Shown here in pieces: positions 14,377 through 23,888 of a stretch of DNA of 43,261 nt. Source of the stretch: Kiritimatiellia bacterium (lineage in GTDB: Bacteria; Verrucomicrobiota; Kiritimatiellia; RFP12; UBA1067). A model generated the notes under the pieces. It was given only the letters and a program-made list of their open reading frames with translations, was not told the DNA's origin and did not search any database. The stretch's first letter is position 1, and every line of letters starts with the position of its first letter. The position numbers and the translations under genes are program-made. The stretch lies in NCBI GenBank assembly GCA_017405115.1, contig JAFRBA010000050.1, positions 1 through 43,261 of the forward strand, read 5' to 3'.

Positions 14377-17331
14377 ATGAAACATGAAAATCAAATACGC
14401 CCCATGTTAGGAGTATGCAGGCAGCTCGCAATCATGGCGCTAGGCCTTGTCGCGGCCATGGTCTGCACGTGTACATTTGCCGCGACATGTACTTGGACAG
14501 GAGCCGCCGGCGACGGAAAATGGGACACGGAGGGGAACTGGGAGAACGGTCAGAAGCCGACAAACGGCAGAAAAGACGATGTGTTTCTTTCGGGTGTCGG
14601 GCTAGTGGACGGAGCGATGGAGAACAACATTGGCGAACTTGTCGTGAACAAGATCAGGGTGACCGGGTCGACACCGGTAGTGCTCAATTCCGCCTACACT
14701 ATCGGATTCAAGTTGACAAACAGTTACTTCATCCAGTCGGACCCTTTTCTTACGCTCAATGCCGACATCACCAAGACCGAGGCCAGCGGCATGTACTTTA
14801 CGTCTGGTGCTGCGTTAAACGGAGATGTTTCCCTCGTTGGATCCTTTAATGTTTGGATAAATGGTCAGCAAAACGTGACCATTGATTTTAATGGGGCAAT
14901 CAACGGCCCGAACGCGACTGTTGAAATCTGGTCTGGCGCCGGCAGTTCTGTAAACTTCAACGGGAAGGTTGCTCTGAAGCGATTCAAGCCTGGGCAGAAC
15001 TACAATGCGCATAAAGTCTACTTCAACGCACCGGGGAACGAGATTGAGACATTGTCCCTTGCTTTCACCCGCGTGTTTCTTGAGGCGGCTAATGCGTTAT
15101 CGACGAATACGGTCATCACGTGGGATCGCTACCACACCGTCAATGGCGATGAAAGGGCAACCTATTTCCTGAACGGTGCGCAACAGGCGGACAGGATCCA
15201 GAGCGATCCGTTGCCGGCTGGCGCGCAGAACATTGAGCACATCAGGACGAAGTCCGGGACTTCCGGCGCAAGTCTTACACTCTACGGCAGCGCGGACGCG
15301 GTCACTTACGCCGATGTTCGTGACGATGTTTCCGTGGTGTGGAACCCGACTGGTGATTTCACCCAGGAGTTTCGAGATCGTGTCAGCAATACGTCAGGCA
15401 GCCTTGCCGTGTCAAACGGAACTCTTCGCGTGGCCGGAACGGCCTCGTTCCCGAACGTGCCTGCCGTCGTGGTGGGGCCGGGCGGCACGTTCGAAGTCGC
15501 ATCGTCGGTTGCGGCGCTCACCGGTCTTTCGCGACTAACGGTCGCCTCCGGCGGCGTATTCCGCATTTCCACGGACGTCAATCCGTTCGCGACCACTTCT
15601 GTCGCCGAGGTTTGTCTTGGCAAAGACGCGAGGTTGATTGTCCCTGCGGGCATGTTCGTCAATGTGGGATCCCTCTCGGTAGACGGCGTACTCCAGCCGG
15701 GTGGCGTCGTCGAGGCGGAGGGCGGCGGGACGATTGTCGTGGCAGACCAAGCTCCTGCGCCTCAGATCGCAGTCGGGGCTACATGGGACGGGGGTGCCGG
15801 AGTCGATCGTTCGGCTTTGACTGCCGCGAACTGGAGCGGCGATACATTGCCGGATTTTGCCAGCGGCGGACTTGTCGCGACGTTCGCGATGGGAGGCGAT
15901 ATAGCAGAGTTCTCTGGCGGCGAGATGTTCAAGGGAGTGGTTTTTGACGGCAGCGACGGGTTCTACGTGGCCGCACCGTCTGAAATCACGGTTCTGGACT
16001 CGGGCGTCTCGACGACTGCCCCGTCGGGTGAAACGCGGCGGTACGGCATCGACGCCCCGGTCAGAATGCTTGGCGGCCAGACCTGGTCGATTGGTCCGCG
16101 GACGACGTTGGAGCTTTCCGGTGCCCTCGCGCAGTACGATGGGCAGACGGTGAACATCCACGGGTCGGACACGGAAGATCCCAGCGGGAAGGTGATTCTG
16201 GGAGGGACGAACTTTGTGGCAGGCGAGCTGAATTTGCAGTACGCCCGCCTTGACATAAAAGGAACGGCCGACGAGCCGGCCGTGCTGGATGGCGGAAGCG
16301 GCACGCTTAAGGCGCTCTTCAATCATGGTGCGCTGCTCAACTTGTCCAATGCAGTCGTACGGAAGGACATGAATCTTACGTTCAACGACAGAGGTTCTGT
16401 GTTCAGGGTGTCTGAGGCCTCGACGAACTACATTGCAGGAAGTGTCGAATGGGTTGGGATGGCCCGACCTACCGTTGCCGCAGGCGCAACCTTGTTCTTC
16501 GACGGTGGAATCAACTCGCGCACCTGGGTTGTCCTGAACGGGTCGTCCAGCGGAAGCTTCGTGGTTCGCGGCAAGCCGTATGTTCAGAAAGATGACTCTG
16601 CGAACAGGCTGCAGGTATACAGCGCCAGACTGTCGCTTGAGGCGGCGAGCAACTCGATCTCAAGGCTTGACCTGCAGGGGTCTGGGGTTGTTGTTCACCT
16701 TGGAGTCGACGACGCCATCGCATCCACGAACACGGTGATTTCCTTCTACGGAACCACGGGAACGGCGTTGCTTGATCTTGATGGGCACAGCCAGAAATGC
16801 GGAAGCATTCTCCTGAACTCCTCGGCCACTTCGTCGCAACGGGTGCACAGCGACGGCGATGCGACCCTTGAGTTCTGGCAGTGGACCGACAGCGCGACGA
16901 CCACCATAGACATCACAGGCCGGGTGTCGCTGCTCAAACGCGGCCCTGCCGCGTTCACGGTTTCACGCCCCATATCGTCCGTCGGCGACGTGACGGTCGA
17001 ATCCGGCGTCATGTCGTTCGACAAGAACGGATCGTGGAGGAACGGGACGAACGTTACCGTGAGAGGGTCGGGTCGCCTTTCCCTGGCCACGAGCCGCACG
17101 TTTGGACGGCAGTCTGTAGTTCGCGTGGAGACCGGCGAAGGGGCTGCCATTAGCCTTGGCGACGGCGTGCTTCAGCGAGTGGACTCGCTATACGTCGATG
17201 GCGTTCGCCAGCCCGACGGGTTCTATGGCGGTAGCGGCTCTTCGGCACAGCACAAGCCTGCGTGGATTGAGGGTGACGGTTCGGGCGTTTTGCGAGTCGG
17301 GAAATTCGGGTCCATGCTGATTGTCTACTAG
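14377..17331 (+). CDS. Large secreted beta-strand-rich (autotransporter-passenger-like) protein
   Basis: 984 residues from ATG 14377, which has a perfect AGGAGG 6 bases upstream; the longer open frame 5' of it overlaps the DUF1080 gene and is not used. A signal peptide (LAIMALGLVAAMVCTCTFA) is followed by a CTWTG..GDGKWDTEGNW module, repeated in diverged form near residue 468 (ATWDGGAGV...TAANW). The rest is repetitive beta-helix-like sequence with many Asn/Gly/Ser/Thr. The C-terminus reads DGVRQPDGFYGG..., a GDGSGVLRVG strand and the terminal GSMLIVY. There is no outer-membrane barrel or LPXTG-type motif. It shares the opening module with the protein at 45-2249. The likely role is surface adhesion or glycan contact; the precise function is unknown. 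Confidence 0.75.
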   Translation: MKHENQIRPMLGVCRQLAIMALGLVAAMVCTCTFAATCTWTGAAGDGKWDTEGNWENGQKPTNGRKDDVFLSGVGLVDGAMENNIGELVVNKIRVTGSTPVVLNSAYTIGFKLTNSYFIQSDPFLTLNADITKTEASGMYFTSGAALNGDVSLVGSFNVWINGQQNVTIDFNGAINGPNATVEIWSGAGSSVNFNGKVALKRFKPGQNYNAHKVYFNAPGNEIETLSLAFTRVFLEAANALSTNTVITWDRYHTVNGDERATYFLNGAQQADRIQSDPLPAGAQNIEHIRTKSGTSGASLTLYGSADAVTYADVRDDVSVVWNPTGDFTQEFRDRVSNTSGSLAVSNGTLRVAGTASFPNVPAVVVGPGGTFEVASSVAALTGLSRLTVASGGVFRISTDVNPFATTSVAEVCLGKDARLIVPAGMFVNVGSLSVDGVLQPGGVVEAEGGGTIVVADQAPAPQIAVGATWDGGAGVDRSALTAANWSGDTLPDFASGGLVATFAMGGDIAEFSGGEMFKGVVFDGSDGFYVAAPSEITVLDSGVSTTAPSGETRRYGIDAPVRMLGGQTWSIGPRTTLELSGALAQYDGQTVNIHGSDTEDPSGKVILGGTNFVAGELNLQYARLDIKGTADEPAVLDGGSGTLKALFNHGALLNLSNAVVRKDMNLTFNDRGSVFRVSEASTNYIAGSVEWVGMARPTVAAGATLFFDGGINSRTWVVLNGSSSGSFVVRGKPYVQKDDSANRLQVYSARLSLEAASNSISRLDLQGSGVVVHLGVDDAIASTNTVISFYGTTGTALLDLDGHSQKCGSILLNSSATSSQRVHSDGDATLEFWQWTDSATTTIDITGRVSLLKRGPAAFTVSRPISSVGDVTVESGVMSFDKNGSWRNGTNVTVRGSGRLSLATSRTFGRQSVVRVETGEGAAISLGDGVLQRVDSLYVDGVRQPDGFYGGSGSSAQHKPAWIEGDGSGVLRVGKFGSMLIVY

Positions 17332-17352
17332 GGAGTGGAAAGGAGGGCTGAG

Positions 17353-19662
17353 ATGATTCGTCGGTCAACTGTTTCGTTCATTGCTCTTCTTTCGTTTGCC
17401 GCGTCTGCGGCCGGCGGCGAGGTCGTCCTGGCGGAGCGCGGCAGGGCCGCGGACTGCGCAATCGTCCTTCCGGCGGACGCCTCGCCGTCGCAGATGACTG
17501 CGGCGGACGAGCTGCGCGACCACGTCGAGAAGATGACGGGCGTGCGGTTGCCGGTTCAGACGGTGACGCAGCCGAAAAAGGCGATTTTCCTTGGCACTGC
17601 GCCGCTTGACGGGTTTCGGAAGGTCGACGCCGCGCTCGGCAACGACGGCTTCCGCATTGCCGCCAGGCCACCGCATCTCGTGATTGCCGGAAGCGGCGTG
17701 CACGGCACGCTCTTCGGCGTCTACGACTTCCTCGAGAGGTACTGCGGCTGTGAATGGTTGTCGTCCAGGACGACCGTCGTGCCGACGGTTGACCGTATCG
17801 CCCTGCCGGATGGGCTTGACGAGACACGTATCCCCGCGTTCAAGATGCGGGACATGAACTGGTACGAGGTCATCAAGGACGTGCGCTTTACCGCGAGGCT
17901 TCGCCTCAACGGTCTGCGCACTCCATATCCAGACGAACTTGGCGGACAGAACTGTACGCTCGACAAGCAGATAGGGGCGACGACGTTCGAGGCGCTTCTG
18001 CCGAGCAAAACGCATTTCGATGCGCATCCGGAATGGTACGCCGAGATAAACGGGCGTCGCACGAAGGTGTCCACCCAGCCGTGTCTGTCGAACCCGGAGC
18101 TCGTATCCATTATGGCGTCGAATCTCCTCGCTCGCATTGCTGCACGATATCCCACGGCAAAGTACTACTGTTTTGCGCAGAACGACTGGTGGTCGTATTG
18201 CACTTGCGCAAGATGCAGTGCCGTTGACAAGCGCGAAGGGTCTCCGGCGGGATCCATGATCGAGTTCCTGAACAAGATGGCGGAAGTCGTCGAAAAGGAC
18301 TATCCAGACGTCGTCGTCCACACTCTCGCATACATGTATACCTTGAAGCCGCCCAGGCATGTCCGTGCGCGGAAAAACGTGATGGTGATACTCTGCACGG
18401 ATGGGTGCGACTTCTCAAAGCCGATAGAGACGAGCGCGTGGCAGGGCTGCGTCAACTTCAGAAAGAATCTGGAGGGGTGGAAGCGCGTTGTCCAGAACAT
18501 CTACATCTGGGACTATTCCGCCAACTTCAACTCTGTCTATTACCCATTTCCGTGTCTTCCCGCTGCACAAGCCAACATGAGGTATTTCCTGTCGAACGGC
18601 ATCGACCAGTTGTTCGAGGAGGGACAGTACGCCGCGCCGCACGCTCCGGACGCGGAGCTTAAGTGCTGGGTGCTGGCGCATCTCATGTGGGACCCGTACC
18701 AGCCGCTTGAACCGCTCCTTGACAGGTTCTTCAGAGGATACTACGGTGCGGCGGCTTCGATGGCGCGTGAGTACTATGACAGGCTTGCGGCCCTGCCGCG
18801 CGACGAAAAGACCATGCCGCTGCACATGTGGGGATCTCTTGACAGCAAGACGTTCAGTCCGGAGTTCTTCAAGTGGGCTTCACGTTTGTGGGAACGGGCT
18901 GCTGTTGCCGTTGCGGACGATCCCGTCAGGGCCGACAATGTGGAATGGACTCGCAACGCCGTGGACTGCATGCGCATCATGCTGACGACATGTGCCGCGC
19001 CATTGCAGGTAACGCGGCATCCCGAATACGCCAGAAGTCAGGACGTCGCCTCGCTCAAAACCGCCGCGAAGCGCATTTTGGCAGATTGGGAACGCGAGCC
19101 GGACGTCAAGAAGCTCTACAATGTACATGTATGGAAGCAACGCCTTGTCGACATGGCCGCATTCGACCCCGGCACCGTAGTTGCGTCCGATAGGGTGGAA
19201 ATAGAGGATGGCATGTTCCTGTTTGGCGGAAAACCAAAGCCGTCTGTCGTGTCTGACCGCCTGGCGGGCGATGGACGCGCAATTAGGATTCCCGCAGATA
19301 CGAGACAGCGCCATAGATCGGCGAATTTCTTAATCCGAAATCTTCGATTCGACGAGGGAGTGCGGTACAGACTTCGTGTCAGAGCACGTGTCGAAGCGAC
19401 AGGCGAGACGGGTGCTGCGTTCGTTTCGGGCGTCGTCGATCTGTCTGGCGGGGAGGCCTCCGCCAGGATGAAAGAGGTTTCTTTCGCTGCTGGTGATTTC
19501 AGCGACGACTACAGATGGATGGATGTTGGTACATGGGTGCCGCAAATCGACGACACTGTGTGGATAGGACTCGGTGGCTATGACGCGAAAACACATGCGG
19601 CCAATCCGGCGGTCAGGGCTGTATATATCGACAAGATTGAAATATCCCGTGTGGATGAGTAG
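17353..19662 (+). CDS. Secreted DUF4838-family putative glycoside hydrolase
   Basis: 769 residues from ATG 17353, with AAGGAGG 6 bases upstream (a GTG at 17335 is in frame but has no ribosome site). The signal peptide is MIRRSTVSFIALLSFAASAAGG. Residues about 25-160 resemble the N-terminal alpha/beta domain of GH20/GH67 enzymes (SQMTAADELRDHVEKMTGVRLPV, GVYDFLERYCGCEW). The DUF4838 core follows, with HPEWYAEINGRR, FAQNDWWSYCTCARC and VHTLAYMYTLKPP. The C-terminal 150 residues form a beta-sandwich resembling a carbohydrate-binding module. DUF4838 proteins occur in polysaccharide-utilisation regions; the activity is not established. It follows the beta-strand protein by 21 bases and precedes another putative glycosidase, so an operon is likely. 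Confidence 0.82.
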   Translation: MIRRSTVSFIALLSFAASAAGGEVVLAERGRAADCAIVLPADASPSQMTAADELRDHVEKMTGVRLPVQTVTQPKKAIFLGTAPLDGFRKVDAALGNDGFRIAARPPHLVIAGSGVHGTLFGVYDFLERYCGCEWLSSRTTVVPTVDRIALPDGLDETRIPAFKMRDMNWYEVIKDVRFTARLRLNGLRTPYPDELGGQNCTLDKQIGATTFEALLPSKTHFDAHPEWYAEINGRRTKVSTQPCLSNPELVSIMASNLLARIAARYPTAKYYCFAQNDWWSYCTCARCSAVDKREGSPAGSMIEFLNKMAEVVEKDYPDVVVHTLAYMYTLKPPRHVRARKNVMVILCTDGCDFSKPIETSAWQGCVNFRKNLEGWKRVVQNIYIWDYSANFNSVYYPFPCLPAAQANMRYFLSNGIDQLFEEGQYAAPHAPDAELKCWVLAHLMWDPYQPLEPLLDRFFRGYYGAAASMAREYYDRLAALPRDEKTMPLHMWGSLDSKTFSPEFFKWASRLWERAAVAVADDPVRADNVEWTRNAVDCMRIMLTTCAAPLQVTRHPEYARSQDVASLKTAAKRILADWEREPDVKKLYNVHVWKQRLVDMAAFDPGTVVASDRVEIEDGMFLFGGKPKPSVVSDRLAGDGRAIRIPADTRQRHRSANFLIRNLRFDEGVRYRLRVRARVEATGETGAAFVSGVVDLSGGEASARMKEVSFAAGDFSDDYRWMDVGTWVPQIDDTVWIGLGGYDAKTHAANPAVRAVYIDKIEISRVDE

Positions 19663-19690
19663 ATTGATATCCATTCCGCAGGAGGTGCAA

Positions 19691-21814
19691 ATGAAGCTGT
19701 CCACTAAGCTCTGTGCCTTGGCTGCGGCGTTCTGCGGCGTATCTTCCGCTGCCGCGTCGGCCGTCGAGGCGAACTTTGCGTTTCGCACACGACTTCTCGA
19801 CGTCCACCCTGAGCGTCTGGTCGCGGATGACGCGGCTCCGGTCGGCGCCGACGAGACGCAGGTCGGCAGCGCGTGGACGGTGAGGCCTGCGGCCGGAGAT
19901 GCCGTGCTGCTGCATGCCGCGAAGGATTTCAGGGACTATCTTGGAAAGTGGAAGTGCAGAAATACGGAAAGGTGTGACGGTGGAAGAGTCGAAGAGCGGA
20001 AAGGCGGGGTGGTGGAGATAGGAGTTGATCCGTCGCTTCCGCAGCTACAGGCGAAAATCGATGTTGGTGAACGCAGGATACGAGTCACGGGCGCAACCTC
20101 CCGCGAGGCTTATCAGGGCTGCATCCGCCTCGAGGACGAGATGAACGTGCGCGGGCGTCCGGCGGTCAAGCGAGGCGAGCGAACTTATACACGGCTGTTT
20201 TCGCCTCGAATGACGCACTCCGGCTATGCCCTGGAGACCTTCCCGGACGAATACCTTGACCAGGTGGCGCATGCCGGCATGGACGCCATACTCGTGTTCA
20301 TCAAGGACCCGCCCGACGTCACGCGCGTCGGACGCGTCGACATGCCTGCGCTCGTCGCCCGTGCGGCGGAACGGGGAATTGACGTGTGGGCGTATGCCGA
20401 CTTCTGCGAGAAGGCCGCGAAGATGCACCCGCTCGACCCCGGCGCCCGCGAATGGTATGCCGAGACGTATGGCGCCGTCGCCAAGAACGCGCCCGGCATC
20501 AAGGGCCTCGTCTGCGTCGGCGAGTCGTGCGCGTTCCCGTCGCGCGACCCGGGGATGGGAGGCTTCTGGTGGCAGGAAGACTGCCAGATGAAGGGCAAGA
20601 GGCACAACGGATTCTGGCCCGTCAGCGACTGGCCGGAGTGGCTTGATCTCGTGAAGTCAGTGACGCGCGAGCACAACAAGGACTTCGAGGTCGTGTTCTG
20701 GACATATACCTGGTTCAGGAGGCCCGCAGAGGAGCGGCTGCCCCTCCTTGAGAAGATTCCGACGGATGTCATGCTGCTCGGCACATGGGGACGAGGGGAC
20801 CCTCCCGTCATCAGGGGCAACGCAAAGTTCTTCGTGACTGACTATTCGATCGCGGCCATAGGCCCCAGCGCCGTATTCCGCAGCGAGGCCGACGTGGCCG
20901 TCCGGCGCGGAATTCCGGTCATGGCGATGACCAACACGGGCGGACGCACATGGGACTGCGGGGTTGCGCCTTACGTGCCGTCGCCTGGCAGGTGGATGAT
21001 GCGCTTCGTCTCCTTGCGGGACGGTCACCGCAAGTGGGGGCTGAGGGCACTGATGGAGAGCCATCACTATGGCTTTCAGCCAAACTACATCTCGGAACTG
21101 GCCAAGGTCGCGTTTACCGCCGAGAAGACGGCGGCGGACGTGGACGCGCACCTTGTTGCGATTGCGGAACGCGACTTCGGCCGGGCTGCGGCGCCTGCGG
21201 CGCTTGCCGCGTGGAAGGACTGGGACGCGGCGTTTGCCTGGCATTCAACCGGCGACTCGGACTTCTGGGGGCCGCTTCGCGTCGGCCCCGTCTATCCGCT
21301 TATTGAGCCCGGGGAGCGGATCCCTCCGCCACTGCACCCGTCGACCGAGCTGAGCGACGGGCCGTCAAGAGGCACTGGATGGAGGTTCATAATGGCGCAG
21401 TTCAGCCGCCCGAAGGAAGTCCTCGCTGGCGAGATAGACACGTGCGAGAGGGAGATTGCGCTTTTGGACTCCGGCATATCCAAGCTGGAGGCGGCGATGC
21501 CGCTCGTTCCGGCGGACAGGCGCGATGTCGCCCGCAGGGCGCTTGGCGTCGGGAAGTTCTTCAGCGCCGCGGTGCGGACGTTGATGAACGAGAAAAGGTT
21601 CTACCGCGCGGGGCTTGAGGGAGATGCGAAGACAATGCTTTCCGTCATAGACGACGAAGAGCGAAATGTCCGCAGCATCATTCCTATCGTAGAATTCGAC
21701 TCTTCTCTAGGTTGGGAGCCGACTATGGGCTACCTTAGCGACCGCGAGAACCTCGAATGGAAGCTCCGGCAGCTGGAGCAGAAGCGTCATAAGATTTCCC
21801 GTGGAGTGGAATAA
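19691..21814 (+). CDS. Large secreted protein, putative glycosidase with TIM-barrel-like core
   Basis: 707 residues from ATG 19691, which has AGGAGGT upstream; the upstream open frame overlaps the DUF4838 gene and is ignored. The signal peptide is MKLSTKLCALAAAFCGVSSAAASA. An N-terminal alpha/beta domain (about 30-160, with LLHAAKDFRDYLGKW and REAYQGCIRLED) resembles the GH20-type accessory domain. A central region with repeated barrel-like strands (LDQVAHAGMDAILVFIKDPP, RGIDVWAYADF, KDFEVVFWTYTWF) suggests a TIM barrel. The C-terminal 130 residues are predicted helical (EIDTCEREIALLDSGISKLEAAM). It probably works on the same glycan as the DUF4838 protein. The family could not be named with confidence; a distant relative of DUF4838/GH20-like enzymes is my best reading. 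Confidence 0.68.
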   Translation: MKLSTKLCALAAAFCGVSSAAASAVEANFAFRTRLLDVHPERLVADDAAPVGADETQVGSAWTVRPAAGDAVLLHAAKDFRDYLGKWKCRNTERCDGGRVEERKGGVVEIGVDPSLPQLQAKIDVGERRIRVTGATSREAYQGCIRLEDEMNVRGRPAVKRGERTYTRLFSPRMTHSGYALETFPDEYLDQVAHAGMDAILVFIKDPPDVTRVGRVDMPALVARAAERGIDVWAYADFCEKAAKMHPLDPGAREWYAETYGAVAKNAPGIKGLVCVGESCAFPSRDPGMGGFWWQEDCQMKGKRHNGFWPVSDWPEWLDLVKSVTREHNKDFEVVFWTYTWFRRPAEERLPLLEKIPTDVMLLGTWGRGDPPVIRGNAKFFVTDYSIAAIGPSAVFRSEADVAVRRGIPVMAMTNTGGRTWDCGVAPYVPSPGRWMMRFVSLRDGHRKWGLRALMESHHYGFQPNYISELAKVAFTAEKTAADVDAHLVAIAERDFGRAAAPAALAAWKDWDAAFAWHSTGDSDFWGPLRVGPVYPLIEPGERIPPPLHPSTELSDGPSRGTGWRFIMAQFSRPKEVLAGEIDTCEREIALLDSGISKLEAAMPLVPADRRDVARRALGVGKFFSAAVRTLMNEKRFYRAGLEGDAKTMLSVIDDEERNVRSIIPIVEFDSSLGWEPTMGYLSDRENLEWKLRQLEQKRHKISRGVE

Positions 21815-21913
21815 CGGAGGGTGCGGGCATGACTTGAGAATTGAAGGCGAAGAGACCTATGTTTCCGTCACGAGGATATACGAATGAAAGCAAACAAAGA
21901 AAAGGAGTACAAG

Positions 21914-22082
21914 ATGATCAGAACAGGTCTTGCATTGGCATTTGGAGCCGTCGCGGTCGTTGCAGCCGCCGCGCCCGTTCCGCGAAGAGTTCGCCCGCAG
22001 GGACGAGCACTACTCGATAGGCGGAATAGGCTTTCTGCTAATAACGGAGTACCATCCTTTCATCATCGGCTCAAAGAAGTAG
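21914..22082 (+). pseudogene. Small secreted ORF, apparently frameshifted
   Basis: ATG 21914 follows AAGGAG at the right distance and starts a clear signal peptide (MIRTGLALAFGAVAVVAAAA). The zero frame then becomes an Arg-rich unlikely sequence running to 22105. The +1 frame from about 21975 instead reads a plausible peptide FREEFARRDEHYSIGGIGF then LLITEYHPFIIGSKK and stops at 22080-22082. A one-base indel in the GC-run near 21967-21977 would join the signal peptide to it. It is either a decayed remnant or an assembly or sequencing error. The function is unknown. Confidence 0.5.
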
Positions 22083-22126
22083 GCAATGTCGAGTTTTGCG
22101 AATGACAAAGGAAGGAAATGCAAATC

Positions 22127-23020
22127 ATGACGAACGCAGTTCTTGTGGAAACGCCGCGCGTGGGAAGTCTGCACGTACGGGTTGACGAGGTTGAAGCCGT
22201 GTCGGCAAGGCCGAGGCGCGGGGCTCTGCCCTGCACAAGACAATTCTGCAGAAAGGTGACGGCGGCCCTGCTGTGCATTGCGGCCCTCTCGGCCGCAGGT
22301 GATTCGGTCTTCGAGAACGCCCGTATGCGGCTCGTCGTCGGCGACGACGCCATCGTGAAGAGACTGACGCTCAAACGCACCGGAGAGGAGATGCTTGTCA
22401 AGGGGCGCGCCGTGCCGTTCGTGAGCGCGGAGATGGATCGTCCCATGCACAACGAGGTCAAGCTCATACACCCCCACAAGCGCGTCGTCTACGCGGCGAA
22501 GTCGCTGCGGCGCACGGGAGACCTCGTGACGGTGGAGTTCGAGCGCGAACCGTTCAGCGCGGAGCTCAGGGTCAGGATGACTGACGACTACCTCTACATC
22601 GAGTTCGTGCGGTTCGTGTTCGATAGGAGAAAGGACTACGGCAACCTCAAGATGGACACGCCGCCGATCGCAAAGATCCGTCCGATGCAGCTTGCCGTCG
22701 CTGAGCGCGCAAACTTCGGCGAATGGCTGAATGTCGTGTGGGACGACCGCGCCGCCGCAGCGGTCGTCGGCGCGTCGCCGTGGCCCGAGGTCGACCATGA
22801 CGACGTCGACGGCGGCCGGATTCTCTACGCCGACCTGCGCAAGGACGTGAAGATGAAGGGCGTAGGCGCCGCGCTCGTCGTGGGCGACGGCAAGAGAAAT
22901 CCGAGGGGACAGACCCCAGGGCGGACTTCATTTTTGCCGCGATTTTGTAGTGATTTGGCAAGATATCTGCCGCGAGGTGGGCGGGAGACCATGCAGAGTC
23001 ACCTCTGGAGTAGACTTTAA
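22127..23020 (+). pseudogene. 5' fragment of a secreted glycosidase-like gene
   Basis: The open frame runs from ATG 22127 (ATG 22118 is possible, but GGAAGG is too close to it) to 23020. It has a leader resembling that of the protein at 45: HVRVDEVE and PRRG before a hydrophobic signal (VTAALLCIAALSAAG). Residues about 60-255 look like an N-terminal beta-sandwich of a glycosidase (FENARMRLVVGDDAIVKRL, MTDDYLYIEFVRFVFDRR). Coding character stops near 22,900, where REP-like elements begin, so the last 40 codons are not genuine. No catalytic domain is present. Whether it once joined the GH78-like tail at 23909-24310 is unclear. It is probably a truncated gene. Confidence 0.6.
22905..22977 (+). 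repeat. REP-like element, copy A
   Basis: It starts with hairpin GGGG-ACAGA-CCCC (22905-22917), then AGGGCGGACT, and ends with TTGGCAAGATAT and GCCGCGAGG. It aligns at both ends with copies B and C. It lies in tandem with copy B at the point where the glycosidase fragment loses coding character. Confidence 0.6.
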
Positions 23021-23068
23021 AATGATGACGTTCTCGACATCTTCGGCTAGATATGGAGTCGGCGGAGG
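22988..23068 (+). repeat. REP-like element, copy B
   Basis: 81 bases aligning end to end with copy C (26758-26840). Shared blocks are ACCATGC, AAATGATGACGTTCTCGACA and AGATATGGAGTCGGCGGAGG. The initial hairpin is CAGAG-TCAC-CTCTG where C has GGGG/CCCC. The rest of the gap to the NYN gene (23069-23135) shows nothing recognised. Confidence 0.75.
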
Positions 23069-23135
23069 GGCAAGCCGCCGCATCCCGAAATGGGCGCTGA
23101 TGTCGGGTTTTGAGAAGCCGCCGCGCGGCAGACGG

Positions 23136-23786
23136 CTATGCCCACGCCGCCGGACGGTGGATCGTGCGACCATGCGTACCGATTGGGATTATCTCTGGAA
23201 GCTGGCACTTCGCCTGAAGATCGCGGGGGATGTGTGCGTAGTAAGAATCATGATAGCAGATGTCGGAAAATCGTTCATGAGGATCGAACACAAGTACTTG
23301 TCGGCCAAACTTGTGACGAACAATGTCAAGAGGCGCAATGAAATCGGAATCACCACTGATGAGGGCAACTGCATCAACATCGCCAGTGAATACATCGTAA
23401 AGCATGTCGGTGGCGATATTGACATCTGTCCGCTTCTCTTCCAATTTGACGATGCGCACTTTGCCGTCGGTGGTTTCTTTGCACTTCCTGCACTCATTGC
23501 TGACCGCAGGCATCCAGACTTTGTTCCTGTTGTAATAGCCCTCGATGATTTCAAGGCCACTGATTTGGGAAAGCGCACGGAGATAGATTCGTTACCGCTC
23601 AGCAGATTCGGCGTCGTATGGATATGTTCGGACACGTGCTGTATAGAATTTGACCGTGCCAAGCACATGGTCGCTTCTTATCAACGCCCGCGCGAACGCC
23701 AATGGATCAAGCCATTTCGCGCTCTTATTGCTGCGGAGCAGCCCGTAGTAGAGATTCCCCGCGTCGATATAGACATTTGTCTTCAT
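23136..23786 (-). pseudogene. NYN-domain (LabA/PIN-like) RNase-type protein interrupted by an in-frame TAA
   Basis: Read from ATG 23786, the frame encodes a 216-residue-equivalent NYN-family protein. Motifs are VYIDAGNLYYG (metal-binding-type D8 and N11), KFYTARVRTYP, EEKRTDVNIATDMLYDVF and the family signature ALISGDSDFIAPLDIV. After residue 64 (DAESAER) the codon TAA occurs at 23594-23592. The same frame then resumes without a shift as RIYLRALSQISGLEIIEGYY, so a single substitution, for example CAA to TAA, explains it. NYN proteins are PIN-like nucleases, proposed to act on RNA. The orientation is opposite to the flanking glycosidase fragments, consistent with insertion. It could still be functional if the stop is a sequencing error. 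Confidence 0.78.
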
Positions 23787-23802
23787 TTCTTTAGAATGCT
23801 AA

Positions 23803-23828
23803 GGCCCCGACCCTTTCGGATCGGAGCC
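23803..23828 (-). promoter_or_regulatory. Strong GAAA-capped hairpin in the NYN leader
   Basis: On the minus strand, GGCTCCGATCC-GAAA-GGGTCGGGGCC forms an 11-bp stem with a GNRA loop. Two of the pairs are G-U, which pair only in minus-strand RNA, so the transcript direction agrees with the NYN gene. The hairpin ends 16 bases before ATG 23786. No U-tract follows, so it is not a simple terminator. Confidence 0.6.
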
Positions 23829-23888
23829 TCGCCCCGTATCGGCAGAGCCTCACGGTCGGACGTGAACCGTTTGACGGGTTCAGTGCGA

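Noticed and set aside
23803..23828. Reading the GAAA hairpin as a transcription terminator
   Set aside because: No U-tract follows on the minus strand and it lies just ahead of the NYN start codon.
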